Origin: Bradyrhizobium sp. CIAT3101
GTDB lineage: Bacteria > Pseudomonadota > Alphaproteobacteria > Rhizobiales > Xanthobacteraceae
Assembly: GCF_029714945.1 (NCBI RefSeq)
Contig: NZ_CP121634.1
Span: forward strand, 7,151,001 to 7,215,000
Reading direction: 5' to 3'
Length of the DNA stretch: 64,000 nt
Made by a program: the position numbers and the translations under genes. The notes under the pieces were generated by a model that made no database searches, was not told the origin of the DNA, and saw only the letters and a list, made by a program, of their open reading frames with translations. Positions 38,850 through 48,100 of this stretch are shown in pieces (position 1 is the first letter of the stretch; each line of letters opens with the position of its first letter).

Positions 38850-40190
38850 ATGAGCGCTTCATCTCTCCATGCGCCGAGGGACGGAACCATCGAGCGCCAC
38901 GAGCTGATGGGCGGCAAATGCTACATCTACAAGCGCGAGACAGATAGCAAGTACTGGCAGGTTGCAGCCTACGTCTCTGGCAAGAACTTTCGGTCAACGA
39001 CGAAGTGCGAAGGGTTCTCGGCAGCGAAGCATTTCGCCGAGGAATGGTATCTTGAGCTTCGCGGCAAGCATGTTCGTGGAGAACTAGATAAGCTTGTCCC
39101 GGTCAACGCAGAGAAAACCTTCAGAGACGCTGCAGAACAATTCCTCCATGAATTTGCAGTCCTCACGGAGGGCCAGCGGAGCCCGATCTACGTCAAGTGC
39201 CACGAGCGCCGTCTGCGTAAGTACCTCATTCCTTTCCTGGGGGATAAGCCTGTTTCGCAGGTAACGGCGGGAGCAATCCAGGAATATCGGCTCGACCGCA
39301 TCGCAAAGGCGAAGGCGACAAGCAAGGAAGGCAAGCCTCCTGCCCGCCAAACGATGCATCAGGAGATGGTCGCGCTCCGTCAGACGCTGAAGACTGCTTT
39401 GCGCCATGGTTGGCTGGTCAGCCTTCCGGACATGTCCCAGCCCTACCGGCAAAACGCCAAAATTTCTCACAGGGCCTGGTTCTCACCCGCTGAGTACCGA
39501 CAGCTCTACCTTGCCGCTGCTCGCCGTGCACAACACCCCAAAAAGGAGCGTTACCGTTATCACGGCGAGGAACTCTACGACTTCATCATCTTCATGGCCA
39601 ATACCGGGCTGCGCCCCGACGAAGCCAACAGGCTTGAATATCGTGATGTTACCGTCGTCACCGATCATGCGACCCGCGAACGCATTCTTGAGATCGAGGT
39701 GCGCGGAAAGCGTGGCGTGGGCTATTGCAAGAGCATGCCGAGCGCCGTGGCGCCCTTCATGAGACTCCGCAGGCGCAATAGCGGCAAGCCGAACGACCGC
39801 ATCTTCCCGAACGACCGCCACGTGCTTTTGAACGCCATCCTCGAAGAGGAGGACCTGAAGATCGACCGCGAAGGCCAGCGGCGAACAGCATACAGCCTCC
39901 GTCATACCTACATTTGCCTTCGACTGATGGAAGGCGCAGACATCTACCAGATCGCCAAGAACTGCCGTACGAGTGTTGAAATGATCGAGAGATACTACGC
40001 ATCTCACATCAAGAACCAGCTGGACGCCGCGGCCATCAATGTCAAGCGCGCCCCAAGATCATTCGAGCCGCAGGATTTGGTCTCGGCGCCGCCCGCACCG
40101 CGTTCTCTTCCGGCACGTGCCGACGGAGAGCATCCCCAACCAGGCCGCTACCCTCGGCGCAAGTCGCATCGAAGCCCTAATGTTACCTGA
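38850..40190 (+). CDS. Tyrosine recombinase/integrase 1 (446 aa)
   Basis: Phage-type integrase with an N-terminal core-binding region (TFRDAAEQFLHEFAVLTEGQ to SQVTAGAIQEYRLDRI) and a catalytic domain containing Arg in NTGLRPDEANRLEYRDV, the HxxR box YSLRHTYICLRL and the nucleophile Tyr in MIERYYASH. The C-terminus has a 50-residue basic Pro-rich tail. The gene ends 44 bases before a tRNA-Leu gene, the usual neighbourhood of an attachment site. An in-frame GTG at 38838 is an alternative start. Its partners are probably the Rep and FtsK-type genes to the left. Confidence 0.9.
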   Translation: MSASSLHAPRDGTIERHELMGGKCYIYKRETDSKYWQVAAYVSGKNFRSTTKCEGFSAAKHFAEEWYLELRGKHVRGELDKLVPVNAEKTFRDAAEQFLHEFAVLTEGQRSPIYVKCHERRLRKYLIPFLGDKPVSQVTAGAIQEYRLDRIAKAKATSKEGKPPARQTMHQEMVALRQTLKTALRHGWLVSLPDMSQPYRQNAKISHRAWFSPAEYRQLYLAAARRAQHPKKERYRYHGEELYDFIIFMANTGLRPDEANRLEYRDVTVVTDHATRERILEIEVRGKRGVGYCKSMPSAVAPFMRLRRRNSGKPNDRIFPNDRHVLLNAILEEEDLKIDREGQRRTAYSLRHTYICLRLMEGADIYQIAKNCRTSVEMIERYYASHIKNQLDAAAINVKRAPRSFEPQDLVSAPPAPRSLPARADGEHPQPGRYPRRKSHRSPNVT

Positions 40191-40234
40191 CATCTTGGCG
40201 TCAGGCGCAGCACGAGTTATGAAGGACCCGGCAT

Positions 40235-40528
40235 GCGGGCGTGGCGAAACTGGTAGACGCAACGGACTTAGGCCAAGGAATGAGTGCTCTTGGGGAAACC
40301 TGAGATGCAGAACTGCTCAAATTCGGGGAAGCCTTCGCTGGTAATCCCGAGCCAAGCCCCCATATTGGGAAGGTGTAGAGACTAGACGGGCAGCACCTAA
40401 AGCGGCGACGCCACGGTGAAGGGATAGTCCAGACCACAAACGCCTCCGGGCGAGCGACGAAAGTCGTAGCTGGTAAGAAAATCCGTTGGGGATTCCCCAT
40501 ACCGGTTCGAGTCCGGTCGCCCGCACCA
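40235..40528 (+). tRNA. tRNA-Leu(UAA) interrupted by a group I intron
   Basis: Exons 40235-40269 and 40478-40528 join into an 86-base tRNA: acceptor stem GCGGGCG/CGCCCGC, D arm GCGAAACTGGTAGACGC, anticodon stem ACGGA/TCCGT around loop CTTAAAA (anticodon TAA), long variable arm with TGGGG/CCCCA stem, T arm ACCGG-TTCGAGT-CCGGT and encoded CCA. All stems pair without mismatch. The gene is split after the first anticodon base, the same place as the tRNA-Leu intron of cyanobacteria and plastids. Confidence 0.93.
40270..40477 (+). ncRNA. Group I intron (IC3-like), 208 bases, in tRNA-Leu
   Basis: The conserved core elements are readable in order: P (AATTCGGGGAAGCC), Q (AATCCCGAGCCAAGCC), R (GAGACTAGACGGGCAGCACC) and S (AAGGGATAGTCCAGACCA). 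The 5' exon end ACTT can pair with GAGT at 40282-40285, giving the conserved U-G pair at the splice site, and the intron ends in G. There is no internal homing endonuclease gene. The layout resembles the cyanobacterial tRNA-Leu(UAA) introns. Confidence 0.9.
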
Positions 40529-40622
40529 GCCATCAACCGCCAATAAACCTTTCCTGCCACTTTTGGTTGCCAGAATCTAAAAGACGCGGTTAGACTCGTC
40601 AGTGACCAACAAAGCACGCCCC

Positions 40623-41618
40623 ATGCCCAGCGCAGACCAACTCAAGGCTCTCCTTAAAGCCTACGCCTCGGGCGACGACGCTCAGTTTCAATCTGTGGCG
40701 ATGCAGATCGCTGCCGGCGAAGCGCGCGTCGGACATGGCAAGCTGGCTGAGGAGCTCCGCGAACTTATCGACCGATCACGCGCCCGCGTGCCGAGCCCCG
40801 GCCCCTCGCCGATACCGCTTGCCAAACCGCGGGGCGAGATCGCGGATTTGCTGACGGTCACCTACCCGAAAGTCCATCTCGGGGATCTCGTGCTAACGGT
40901 TAAGACCAAAGCCGTCCTGGAACGCGTGGTACGCGAGCACAAGAACATCCGCGACATCCGCGCCCACGGCCTGCCTCCCCGGAAGAAGCTGCTCTTGGTT
41001 GGACCTCCGGGTACTGGCAAGACCATGACGGCCTCGGCCATCGCCGGTGAACTTTCCCTTCCGCTTTTCGTGGTGCGCCTTGATCGCCTCATCACGCGAT
41101 ACATGGGCGAAACCGCCGCCAAGCTACGATTAATCTTTGATGCGATCGCGCAAACCCGCGCGGTTTATCTTTTCGATGAGTTTGACAGCATCGGTTCGGA
41201 ACGCGGCCTAGGTAACGATGTCGGCGAGATACGACGCGTCGTGAACAGCTTCCTCCAAATGGTCGAACAAGACACTTCTGACAGTGTCATCATCGCCGCA
41301 ACCAATCATCCTTCTATTCTCGACAGGGCTCTTTTCCGTCGCTTCGACGACATCATCCAATACTCTCTGCCTACTACCAAGGAAATCCGTACTGCATTTG
41401 AAGCCAAGATTGCGGGCGCGAAGACAAGCGGTAAGATTGACTGGGTTAAGCTCGCATCCTCCGCTAAAGGCTTGAGTTACGCTGATGTCACGCGCGCCAC
41501 ACAGGACGCGCTGAAGCACGCGCTGATCGAGGGCCATCCATTGACGCAAAAAGACCTTTTGTCAGCGATCGATGAGCGCAAGGCGGCACTGCAGCACGGG
41601 AACGTCAACCGCAAGTAA
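40623..41618 (+). CDS. ietA: AAA+ ATPase of IetAS-type defence/toxin-antitoxin pair (331 aa)
   Basis: The AAA domain has Walker A LLLVGPPGTGKTMTAS (Lys133), Walker B AVYLFDEFDSIGSERG (Asp185, Glu186), sensor-like IIAATNHPSILDRALFRRFD and the C-terminal lid. The gene is followed after 11 bases by a subtilisin-like protease, the arrangement of ietA-ietS, first described as a plasmid-stabilising toxin-antitoxin pair on an Agrobacterium Ti plasmid and later reported as an anti-phage system. IetA counteracts or controls the protease. ATG 40623 is preferred to an in-frame GTG at 40602. Confidence 0.85.
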   Translation: MPSADQLKALLKAYASGDDAQFQSVAMQIAAGEARVGHGKLAEELRELIDRSRARVPSPGPSPIPLAKPRGEIADLLTVTYPKVHLGDLVLTVKTKAVLERVVREHKNIRDIRAHGLPPRKKLLLVGPPGTGKTMTASAIAGELSLPLFVVRLDRLITRYMGETAAKLRLIFDAIAQTRAVYLFDEFDSIGSERGLGNDVGEIRRVVNSFLQMVEQDTSDSVIIAATNHPSILDRALFRRFDDIIQYSLPTTKEIRTAFEAKIAGAKTSGKIDWVKLASSAKGLSYADVTRATQDALKHALIEGHPLTQKDLLSAIDERKAALQHGNVNRK

Positions 41619-41629
41619 GAGCGAAACGC

Positions 41630-44113
41630 TTGGCACGCTATCCCCATTTTCTCTTTGTGGATGCGGCAGCGACCGAGCGGTATACCGCCGAACGGGGACG
41701 GTCGCGAGAGTTCAAGCTGCCAGACCGAGACCGGCCACAGCATGCAGCGACCGTCATCAATGCGTTTCACGCAGCTCAGCAGGCGCGCGGCCCTTTCCCG
41801 CGCCAGGTTGGGAACGGGTTCTATGCATCCCCAGGGCTGACGCTAACTTTCGAGAGTGAGCCGGACTTTCCGCTCGCTTTCGAAAGCCTCGACCTGCGCG
41901 CCAGTAAAATTCAACTGCTTGCGGTCAAGCATGATGCCGACACCGGTCGGACCCTGGCGACGATCCACGTTCCTGACGACAAGATTCCGTACCTTCTCCG
42001 CAAATTCGAGAAGTACCGTGACGCACCCGAAGGCGCGAAGCGCTATAATCGGCAGTTAGTCGAAAGTATCGCGAATCTCAAACTCGCGACGTTGTCCGAA
42101 TTGTGGACAGACCTGTCCGAGCTCTACCCGGCGGCCAACACGGCCATCATCTGGGAGGTTTGGCTGCGCGGCGCCGCAAAAGGCGAACATTCGCCCGCTG
42201 TTACGTTGAGACGCGAGGCTTCAAATTTTGGTTACGAGGTCGTCTCCAATGAGTTGCCATTCGTAGATCGTACGGTCGTGCTCGTTCGAGGCACGCGCGA
42301 GCAGCTCGCACTCTCCTCCGACGTCCTCGGCATTATAGCCGAGGTGCGCAAGGCCAAAGTAACAGCCGACTTTTTCTCTACGCAGTCTGCCGCTGATCAA
42401 CATGCACTGTCGGATGAGCTTCTCAGGCGAATCGGCGTGTTGCCGCCAGGCTCACCAGTCGTCGGTCTTTTAGATACCGGTGTAAATCGGGCGCATCCGC
42501 TGCTGGCCTCCATCATCGCTGAAACGGATGTTGACGGCTTCAAACCCGACTGGGGCGGTCACGATAGCCACAGGCACGGACACGGCACCCAAATGGCAGG
42601 GTTGGCCATTTTTGGCGATCTCACCACCGTTCTGAGTGGCGCCGGCCCCGTCCAGCTGACGCATGGCGTGCAGTCTTTGAAGCTCTATCACGCGCCTGAT
42701 CCACACCGCCCGGAGCTTTATGGCACCGTCACCATCGAAGCCATGTCCCGGCTCGAAATAGACGCTGCCCGGCGTAAGATATTCTGCATGGCGATCTCGG
42801 CCGAGTCCCGCGAACGGGGGCGTCCAACATCATGGTCGGCGGCGGTCGACAATCTTGCCTGCGGCGCCATCAACGATACCCGCCGCGTGATCATTCTGTC
42901 CGCCGGGAATACGCCGCCCGAGGCGCGCAGGGATTACCCAGCTTACAACGAGACCGCCTCTATTGAAGACCCCGGCCAATCCTGGAACGCTGTGACAGTC
43001 GGCGGCTACACGGATCGGGTTTTCATCAACGACGAGGTCAACTTCGGCTGGAACCCTCTTGCGGCACGGGGCGACCTTGCGCCTTCGAGCAAGACGTCCC
43101 TGACTTGGCCACGCTCCCTGAAGTCGCCCTACAAGCCAGACATCGTCATGGAAGCCGGCAACATGGGGAGACCACCAGGCGCGGGCGATCCGCTGTTCCT
43201 GTCGGAACTCCAACTGCTCACTACCAGCAACGAGTTCACCGGTGGCGAGGCGCCGTTTGTCGAGTTTCACGACACCAGCGCGGCATCAGCGCTCGCCGCC
43301 AATCTCGCCACGCAGCTCGTCGCGCGTTACCCAAATTATTCAGCCGAAACCGTACGCGGATTTCTGGTCCATAGCTCTCGTTGGACGGACGCAATGCGCC
43401 TGCGGGCCATCGACGATCAGGGGCGGCCCGATATGGAGCGGATGCTACGCACTTTCGGGTATGGCGTCCCAGATCCCGCGCGGCTGTTCTACAGCGCTGG
43501 CAACGCTCTTACGCTCGTGGCCGAGGATAGCCTTCAACCTTTCTTCAAAGACGCGGGCGGCGCGATCAAAACCAAGGATATAAAATTCCACGAGTTGCCC
43601 TGGCCTCGCGAGGCCCTGCTCGCGCTGCCGCTGGATACGCCGGTAGAGATGCGCGTCACGCTCTCCTACTTCGTAGAGCCAAGTCCGGGCGAACGGGGCT
43701 GGGATCGCAAGTACGGCTACCCATCCCATGGGCTGCGCTTCAGAGTAAAGCGCGCTACCGAAAACGTCGTTGAATTCAAGCTACGCGTCAACGCGCATGG
43801 ACGCGAGGACGATTACGACGAGGATCACGTAGGCGAGACCGGCCAGTGGGAGCTCGGCGTTCGCGGCCCGACCAATGGTTCGATCCATTCGAACACTTGG
43901 CATGGGTCCGCCGCAGAGCTCGCCGAGCGCAACCATATCGCTATTCTTCCGACAATGGGCTGGTGGCGCACGCGTCCCGTAGAGCGTCGAGTTAACAAGA
44001 CGGCGCACTACAGCCTTATCGTGACGATCTCGACGCCCAACGAGAACGTCGATATCTATACGCCGGTCGCCGTCCAAGTCGGCATCGAGACGCCTGTCGA
44101 AATCGAAGTATGA
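41630..44113 (+). CDS. ietS: Subtilisin-like serine protease, IetS-type (827 aa)
   Basis: Peptidase S8 with the triad in order: Asp282 in VVGLLDTGVNRAHPLL, His318 in HRHGHGTQMAGLAIFG, Ser550 in FHDTSAASALAANLA, and the oxyanion Asn in VIILSAGNTPPEA. There is no signal peptide, so it acts inside the cell. The N-terminal 250 residues are a domain typical for the AAA-partnered S8 family. The start is probably TTG at 41630. In the IetAS model the protease is the toxic effector released when the ATPase is lost or a phage is sensed. Confidence 0.88.
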   Translation: MARYPHFLFVDAAATERYTAERGRSREFKLPDRDRPQHAATVINAFHAAQQARGPFPRQVGNGFYASPGLTLTFESEPDFPLAFESLDLRASKIQLLAVKHDADTGRTLATIHVPDDKIPYLLRKFEKYRDAPEGAKRYNRQLVESIANLKLATLSELWTDLSELYPAANTAIIWEVWLRGAAKGEHSPAVTLRREASNFGYEVVSNELPFVDRTVVLVRGTREQLALSSDVLGIIAEVRKAKVTADFFSTQSAADQHALSDELLRRIGVLPPGSPVVGLLDTGVNRAHPLLASIIAETDVDGFKPDWGGHDSHRHGHGTQMAGLAIFGDLTTVLSGAGPVQLTHGVQSLKLYHAPDPHRPELYGTVTIEAMSRLEIDAARRKIFCMAISAESRERGRPTSWSAAVDNLACGAINDTRRVIILSAGNTPPEARRDYPAYNETASIEDPGQSWNAVTVGGYTDRVFINDEVNFGWNPLAARGDLAPSSKTSLTWPRSLKSPYKPDIVMEAGNMGRPPGAGDPLFLSELQLLTTSNEFTGGEAPFVEFHDTSAASALAANLATQLVARYPNYSAETVRGFLVHSSRWTDAMRLRAIDDQGRPDMERMLRTFGYGVPDPARLFYSAGNALTLVAEDSLQPFFKDAGGAIKTKDIKFHELPWPREALLALPLDTPVEMRVTLSYFVEPSPGERGWDRKYGYPSHGLRFRVKRATENVVEFKLRVNAHGREDDYDEDHVGETGQWELGVRGPTNGSIHSNTWHGSAAELAERNHIAILPTMGWWRTRPVERRVNKTAHYSLIVTISTPNENVDIYTPVAVQVGIETPVEIEV

Positions 44114-44295
44114 TTCCATTTGCTGTCCGACAAAGTGTTGCTGCGCCGAAGCAGCCTGACAAATCAATTTCACGCACATTCTGACATTGATGCGCAAGCC
44201 GGTATTTTATTGCGCACCGCTTGCCGGCACATCCGGCAGATACCGTTTTTATCTCCCGGCAAATGCCGTCGCGGCATCGTCAATGGGAGCATTCC

Positions 44296-44490
44296 ATGTC
44301 AAACAAAGCGAAGACGAAGAAGCCCACTCATGAAGCTTTCGTCGTGACGGGCGAAAGCGATAACGCATTCTGGACCAAGATCGGCGGCGTCTGGCCGCAT
44401 GAGGACGGCAAGGGGTTCAATGTCGAACTCGTTGCTCTCCCATTGGGGGGGCGCCTCACCATCCGCGAACGTAAGGAGACGACCAGTTGA
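44296..44490 (+). CDS. Small hypothetical protein downstream of ietS (64 aa)
   Basis: The start MSNKAKTKKPTHEAFVVTGE follows GGGAG. The core FWTKIGGVWPHEDGKGFNVE, LVALPLGGRLTIRERK belongs to a family of short proteins frequent on plasmids and integrative elements (pattern: WTKIG..WPH.DGKGF). Function unknown. A strong terminator follows at 44627. Confidence 0.75.
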   Translation: MSNKAKTKKPTHEAFVVTGESDNAFWTKIGGVWPHEDGKGFNVELVALPLGGRLTIRERKETTS

Positions 44491-44626
44491 CCGGTCCGGA
44501 GTGACCAGCTCTGTGCGATTCCTTCCCGGAGCAGCGGCGAGGCACGCTGGCGCGGCAAGGGAAGCCACCATCAATCTGGTGGTTGAAGCCCGTTGAGAGC
44601 TGATGACCCGCAAGGTGCAGAGCGGG

Positions 44627-44660
44627 ATGCCCCATATCGGAAACGATATGGGGCATTTTT
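44627..44660 (+). terminator. Strong rho-independent terminator
   Basis: ATGCCCCATATCG and CGATATGGGGCAT form a perfect 13-base-pair stem closed by a GAAA tetraloop and followed by TTTT. It separates the ietAS block from the STAND-patatin block. Confidence 0.92.
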
Positions 44661-44777
44661 CAGACTCCCGACGAGCCTGATTGGCCGCACAAACCAGTAA
44701 CGGCTTGACACCGCACTTTCAAGCGAGTGAGCTACCGGCTACAACTTATTCTAGTATTATCAATTTGGAAGACACCG

Positions 44778-45116
44778 ATGGGATCTACCATAGAATTGAA
44801 CGACACTCTAAAGCTGAAGCGCGGCAGCAACTTCCCATCGCAGCTCGCGGTCGGCTCGGTTTACGAATTTTCACTAGACGGGCGCCGTGTGTTCAATCTG
44901 GCACCCTCGCGCGTATTTCTTGTCGAGGAAATCGACGGACAGTGGAATTACGTAGGACACGTTAGAATTCTGGTTCAAACGATCGATGCTATGACCGACA
45001 AAACCAGCGGTCGCTTTGAAGTGGTGTCCCTATATCCGGCTGAATACGTGCAATTGGTCAACCAGCACGAAGCGCCCAAGGGACGAGGATATAGACCGCC
45101 CATCTCGGAGAGCTAG
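44778..45116 (+). CDS. Small protein upstream of the STAND-patatin gene (112 aa)
   Basis: The start MGSTIELNDTLKLKRGSNFP has GGAAG upstream. The protein looks beta-rich (VGSVYEFSLDGRRVFNLAPS, RVFLVEEIDGQWNYVGHVRI, FEVVSLYPAEYVQLVN), a possible barrel. It ends 51 bases before the large gene and reads the same way, so it may be a sensor, specificity or immunity partner. No known family recognised. Confidence 0.65.
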   Translation: MGSTIELNDTLKLKRGSNFPSQLAVGSVYEFSLDGRRVFNLAPSRVFLVEEIDGQWNYVGHVRILVQTIDAMTDKTSGRFEVVSLYPAEYVQLVNQHEAPKGRGYRPPISES

Positions 45117-45167
45117 GCTTTCCGACGCAAACTCGCATTACCGATCGGCCTCACACCGGATGGCTGC

Positions 45168-48100
45168 ATGCTGACAGCAGATTGGGGCGACGCTCCCAGC
45201 GTCTCAAATTCTTTTGGCAGAGCGAACGAAAGCGCACTTCTCAAGAAGTGGGCGCTAATAGATCGATGTCAACTCATCGTTCTGGGCGGAATTCGAGGGT
45301 GCGGCAAGACGCGCCTCTCGGCCATGTTTGCCAACGAGATTAGCCACCCCGATGATGACCGCCCCGCTCCCGAGACGGAAGGACACTTTGACTATGTTAT
45401 TTGGCGTTCGCTGCTGAATGCACCTAGCCTTCAAAGCCTTGTGGACGACATCTCTCATTTCTTATTCAGCGACCGAGGCCCGTCTTCGCCAAATTTCCCG
45501 AAACCAGATCTCGATGCTGTTCTCGCTGGATTTCGCGAGAAACGATGCCTCGTTATCCTGGATAATCTTGAATCCATACTCGGCGAATCAAAAAGCACAG
45601 TCGCGTTTGACGCAAAATTTCGAGAGTATGAAGACTTCTTTCAACGGATTGCGAATACCCCGCACAATAGCTGCGTCCTCGTAAATGGCCGCGAAATTCC
45701 GTACCTGCTTGAGACCCTCTGTGGCGAGCAAAAGCCCGGCAGGATCCTCCGGCTTGAGGGGCTCGATGATCGTGCGAGCCGACAAATTATTGCCGCTCAT
45801 GGAAAGGTGACCGGAGCGCGTGCAATCAATCGAATAATTCGCTTTTATCAGGGGCATCCGCTTTCACTTGAATTGACGGCCCGATTTGTAGAGACCGTTT
45901 ACAATGGAGACGCTGGTCAGTTTTTGACCTCGGGCAGCAAAATATTCCGCGACATTGAGGAAATAATTGATTGGCATTTCGATCGTCTAGCGCCCGCTGA
46001 ACTCTTTCTGATCGTATGCCTGGCACTCAACAGGGAGCCGATTGCATTAGAAGAGATCAGGCAGACCGTTCTCGACATCGACGTCAGGCAACAAATCGAA
46101 AGCGCGATCCAATCATTCCAGACAAGACTACCCCTGGTGCGATCCAAGCAAAGCCTAACTTTGCAGCCTGTGATAATGGAATTCGTAACTCAAAAGGTGC
46201 TCTCCGCTGTAGTACGTGAGATCGAACTTGGCGAGCCGGAACTACTCGACAAGCACATTTTACTTAGAGCCACTGCAAAAGACTACGTTCGCGATATCCA
46301 AAAGCGGCTAATCCTGGACGAAGCGATTAGGCGCGCCCGCGAAACCAGCTTGAACATCGCCGATTTCGATAGAAAGCTCGCTCGCCTCCTAACAAGGAAG
46401 AGGCAATTAGGTCTGACCGGCTACACAGCCGGCAATGTAATTAATCTGATAGGTGCCGCCGAGCTTCCCTACAGCGGCCGCGACTTTTCGAACTGCATCA
46501 TTCGCCAGGCATATCTCCAAGGCGCAACGATGCACGGCGTCGATATGTCCGGCAGTCAGTTTGTCGATTCGGTTTTCACTACAAATCTAGGAGCGGTCCT
46601 TTGTTTGGCGTTGAGCCCTGCGCGCGATGCAGTCGCCACAGGAGACATGAGCGGTGGCGTTTACCTCTGGAGGATAGGCGACGGAACGCAGCTTCGCGCA
46701 TTTGAGGGGCATACCAGTTGGGTGCGGTCGATCGCATTCTCGCCAAACGCGAAGACGCTGGCGACTGCGGGAAGCGACTACACCATCCGCTTGTGGGATG
46801 TAGCCAACGGCCACTGCACTAGAATACTAAAAGAACACGTCGATCAAATCTATTCCATATCGTTCAGCCGCGACGGACGACTGCTTGCAAGCGGCGGGGA
46901 GGATAAGCAAACAATAATCTGGAATCCTGCAACTGGCGATATCATCGAGCGCATCGCTGGTACTGGCGGACGGGTGCGAGCGGTTAAATTCAGCCCAACA
47001 GATGATCACTTGGCAATAGCTGACAACGCAATAACAATTTGGAACTACCGAGAACATAAGCTCGTAGTTCAGTTTGAACTTGGTAAGCCAATTCGCGACC
47101 TTGCTTACAGCAATCAAGGAAACGTCTTAGCGTGCCTACGGGACGACGATGGGTCCATAGCTATTCAGCAAGCGAGCAATGGACGACCGATCACACACAT
47201 TCGGGACACCAACACTCGAATGCTTGCAATTGACTTCAGCCACGACGATCGAATGATCGTAACCACCGCCGAGGATGGAAGAATAGGATTGTGGCAGTCC
47301 CGAAACGGAGAAAACACAGGCTATCTATCTGGCCACACCGCGTCAGCTAAAGCAATTGCCGCTCGACCAATCAGGAACATCGTTGCAAGTGGGGGCGACG
47401 ATCAGGCGGTAAAAGTATGGGACGTCGATCGTCGGAGATGTCTGGCGACAATAAGGGGATACGGACGAGCCGTTCGATCGGTCGCCTTTGCTGGAACAAG
47501 TGGCGACTTGATTAGTGGCGGCGAAGATGGACTAGTCCGAATCTGGTCTTCTGGCCGGCGAACCGATCCTTCCATCTTATCCGGTCACGCGGGCACAATT
47601 CAGAGCGTCTCCTGCAGTCCAGACGGCCGATTGATAGCGAGCGGTGGGAATGATGGCACGGTCCGAATCTGGGACAGGCGGACAGAGAAATGTAATTTGG
47701 TACTCCGCGATCATGACGACTGGATCTGGAATGTCCGATTTAGTCCTGACGGAATGCTATTAGCTGGTGCGGGTAAGGATAATTCAGTCAGCGTCTGGAA
47801 TACTTCAAATGGACGCCAACTGCATCGACTGACACACCATGTCGACGAGGTCCATACTGTAGTCTTCTCGCCAGACGGCGCACAGCTCTTTTCAGGCAGC
47901 GACGATCACACCATCAAGGTTTGGAGCTTGCGTACCGGAGAGCTAGTGGATGAATTGGCAGGACACACGAATTGCGTACGCAGTATCGCGCTTTCTCCCG
48001 GAGGGGCATTGTTAGCGTCAGCGAGCGACGACGAAACCGTCAGGGTATGGGACCTAAAGACTAAGCAAGTCAAAACCCTAAAGGGCCACGCTGGTCGGGT

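Noticed and set aside
40235..40528. tRNA-Leu 3' end as a second attachment site with a duplicated copy in the window
   Set aside because: I found no second copy of the 3' exon sequence within the window, so a separate tRNA-Leu-targeted insertion cannot be shown.
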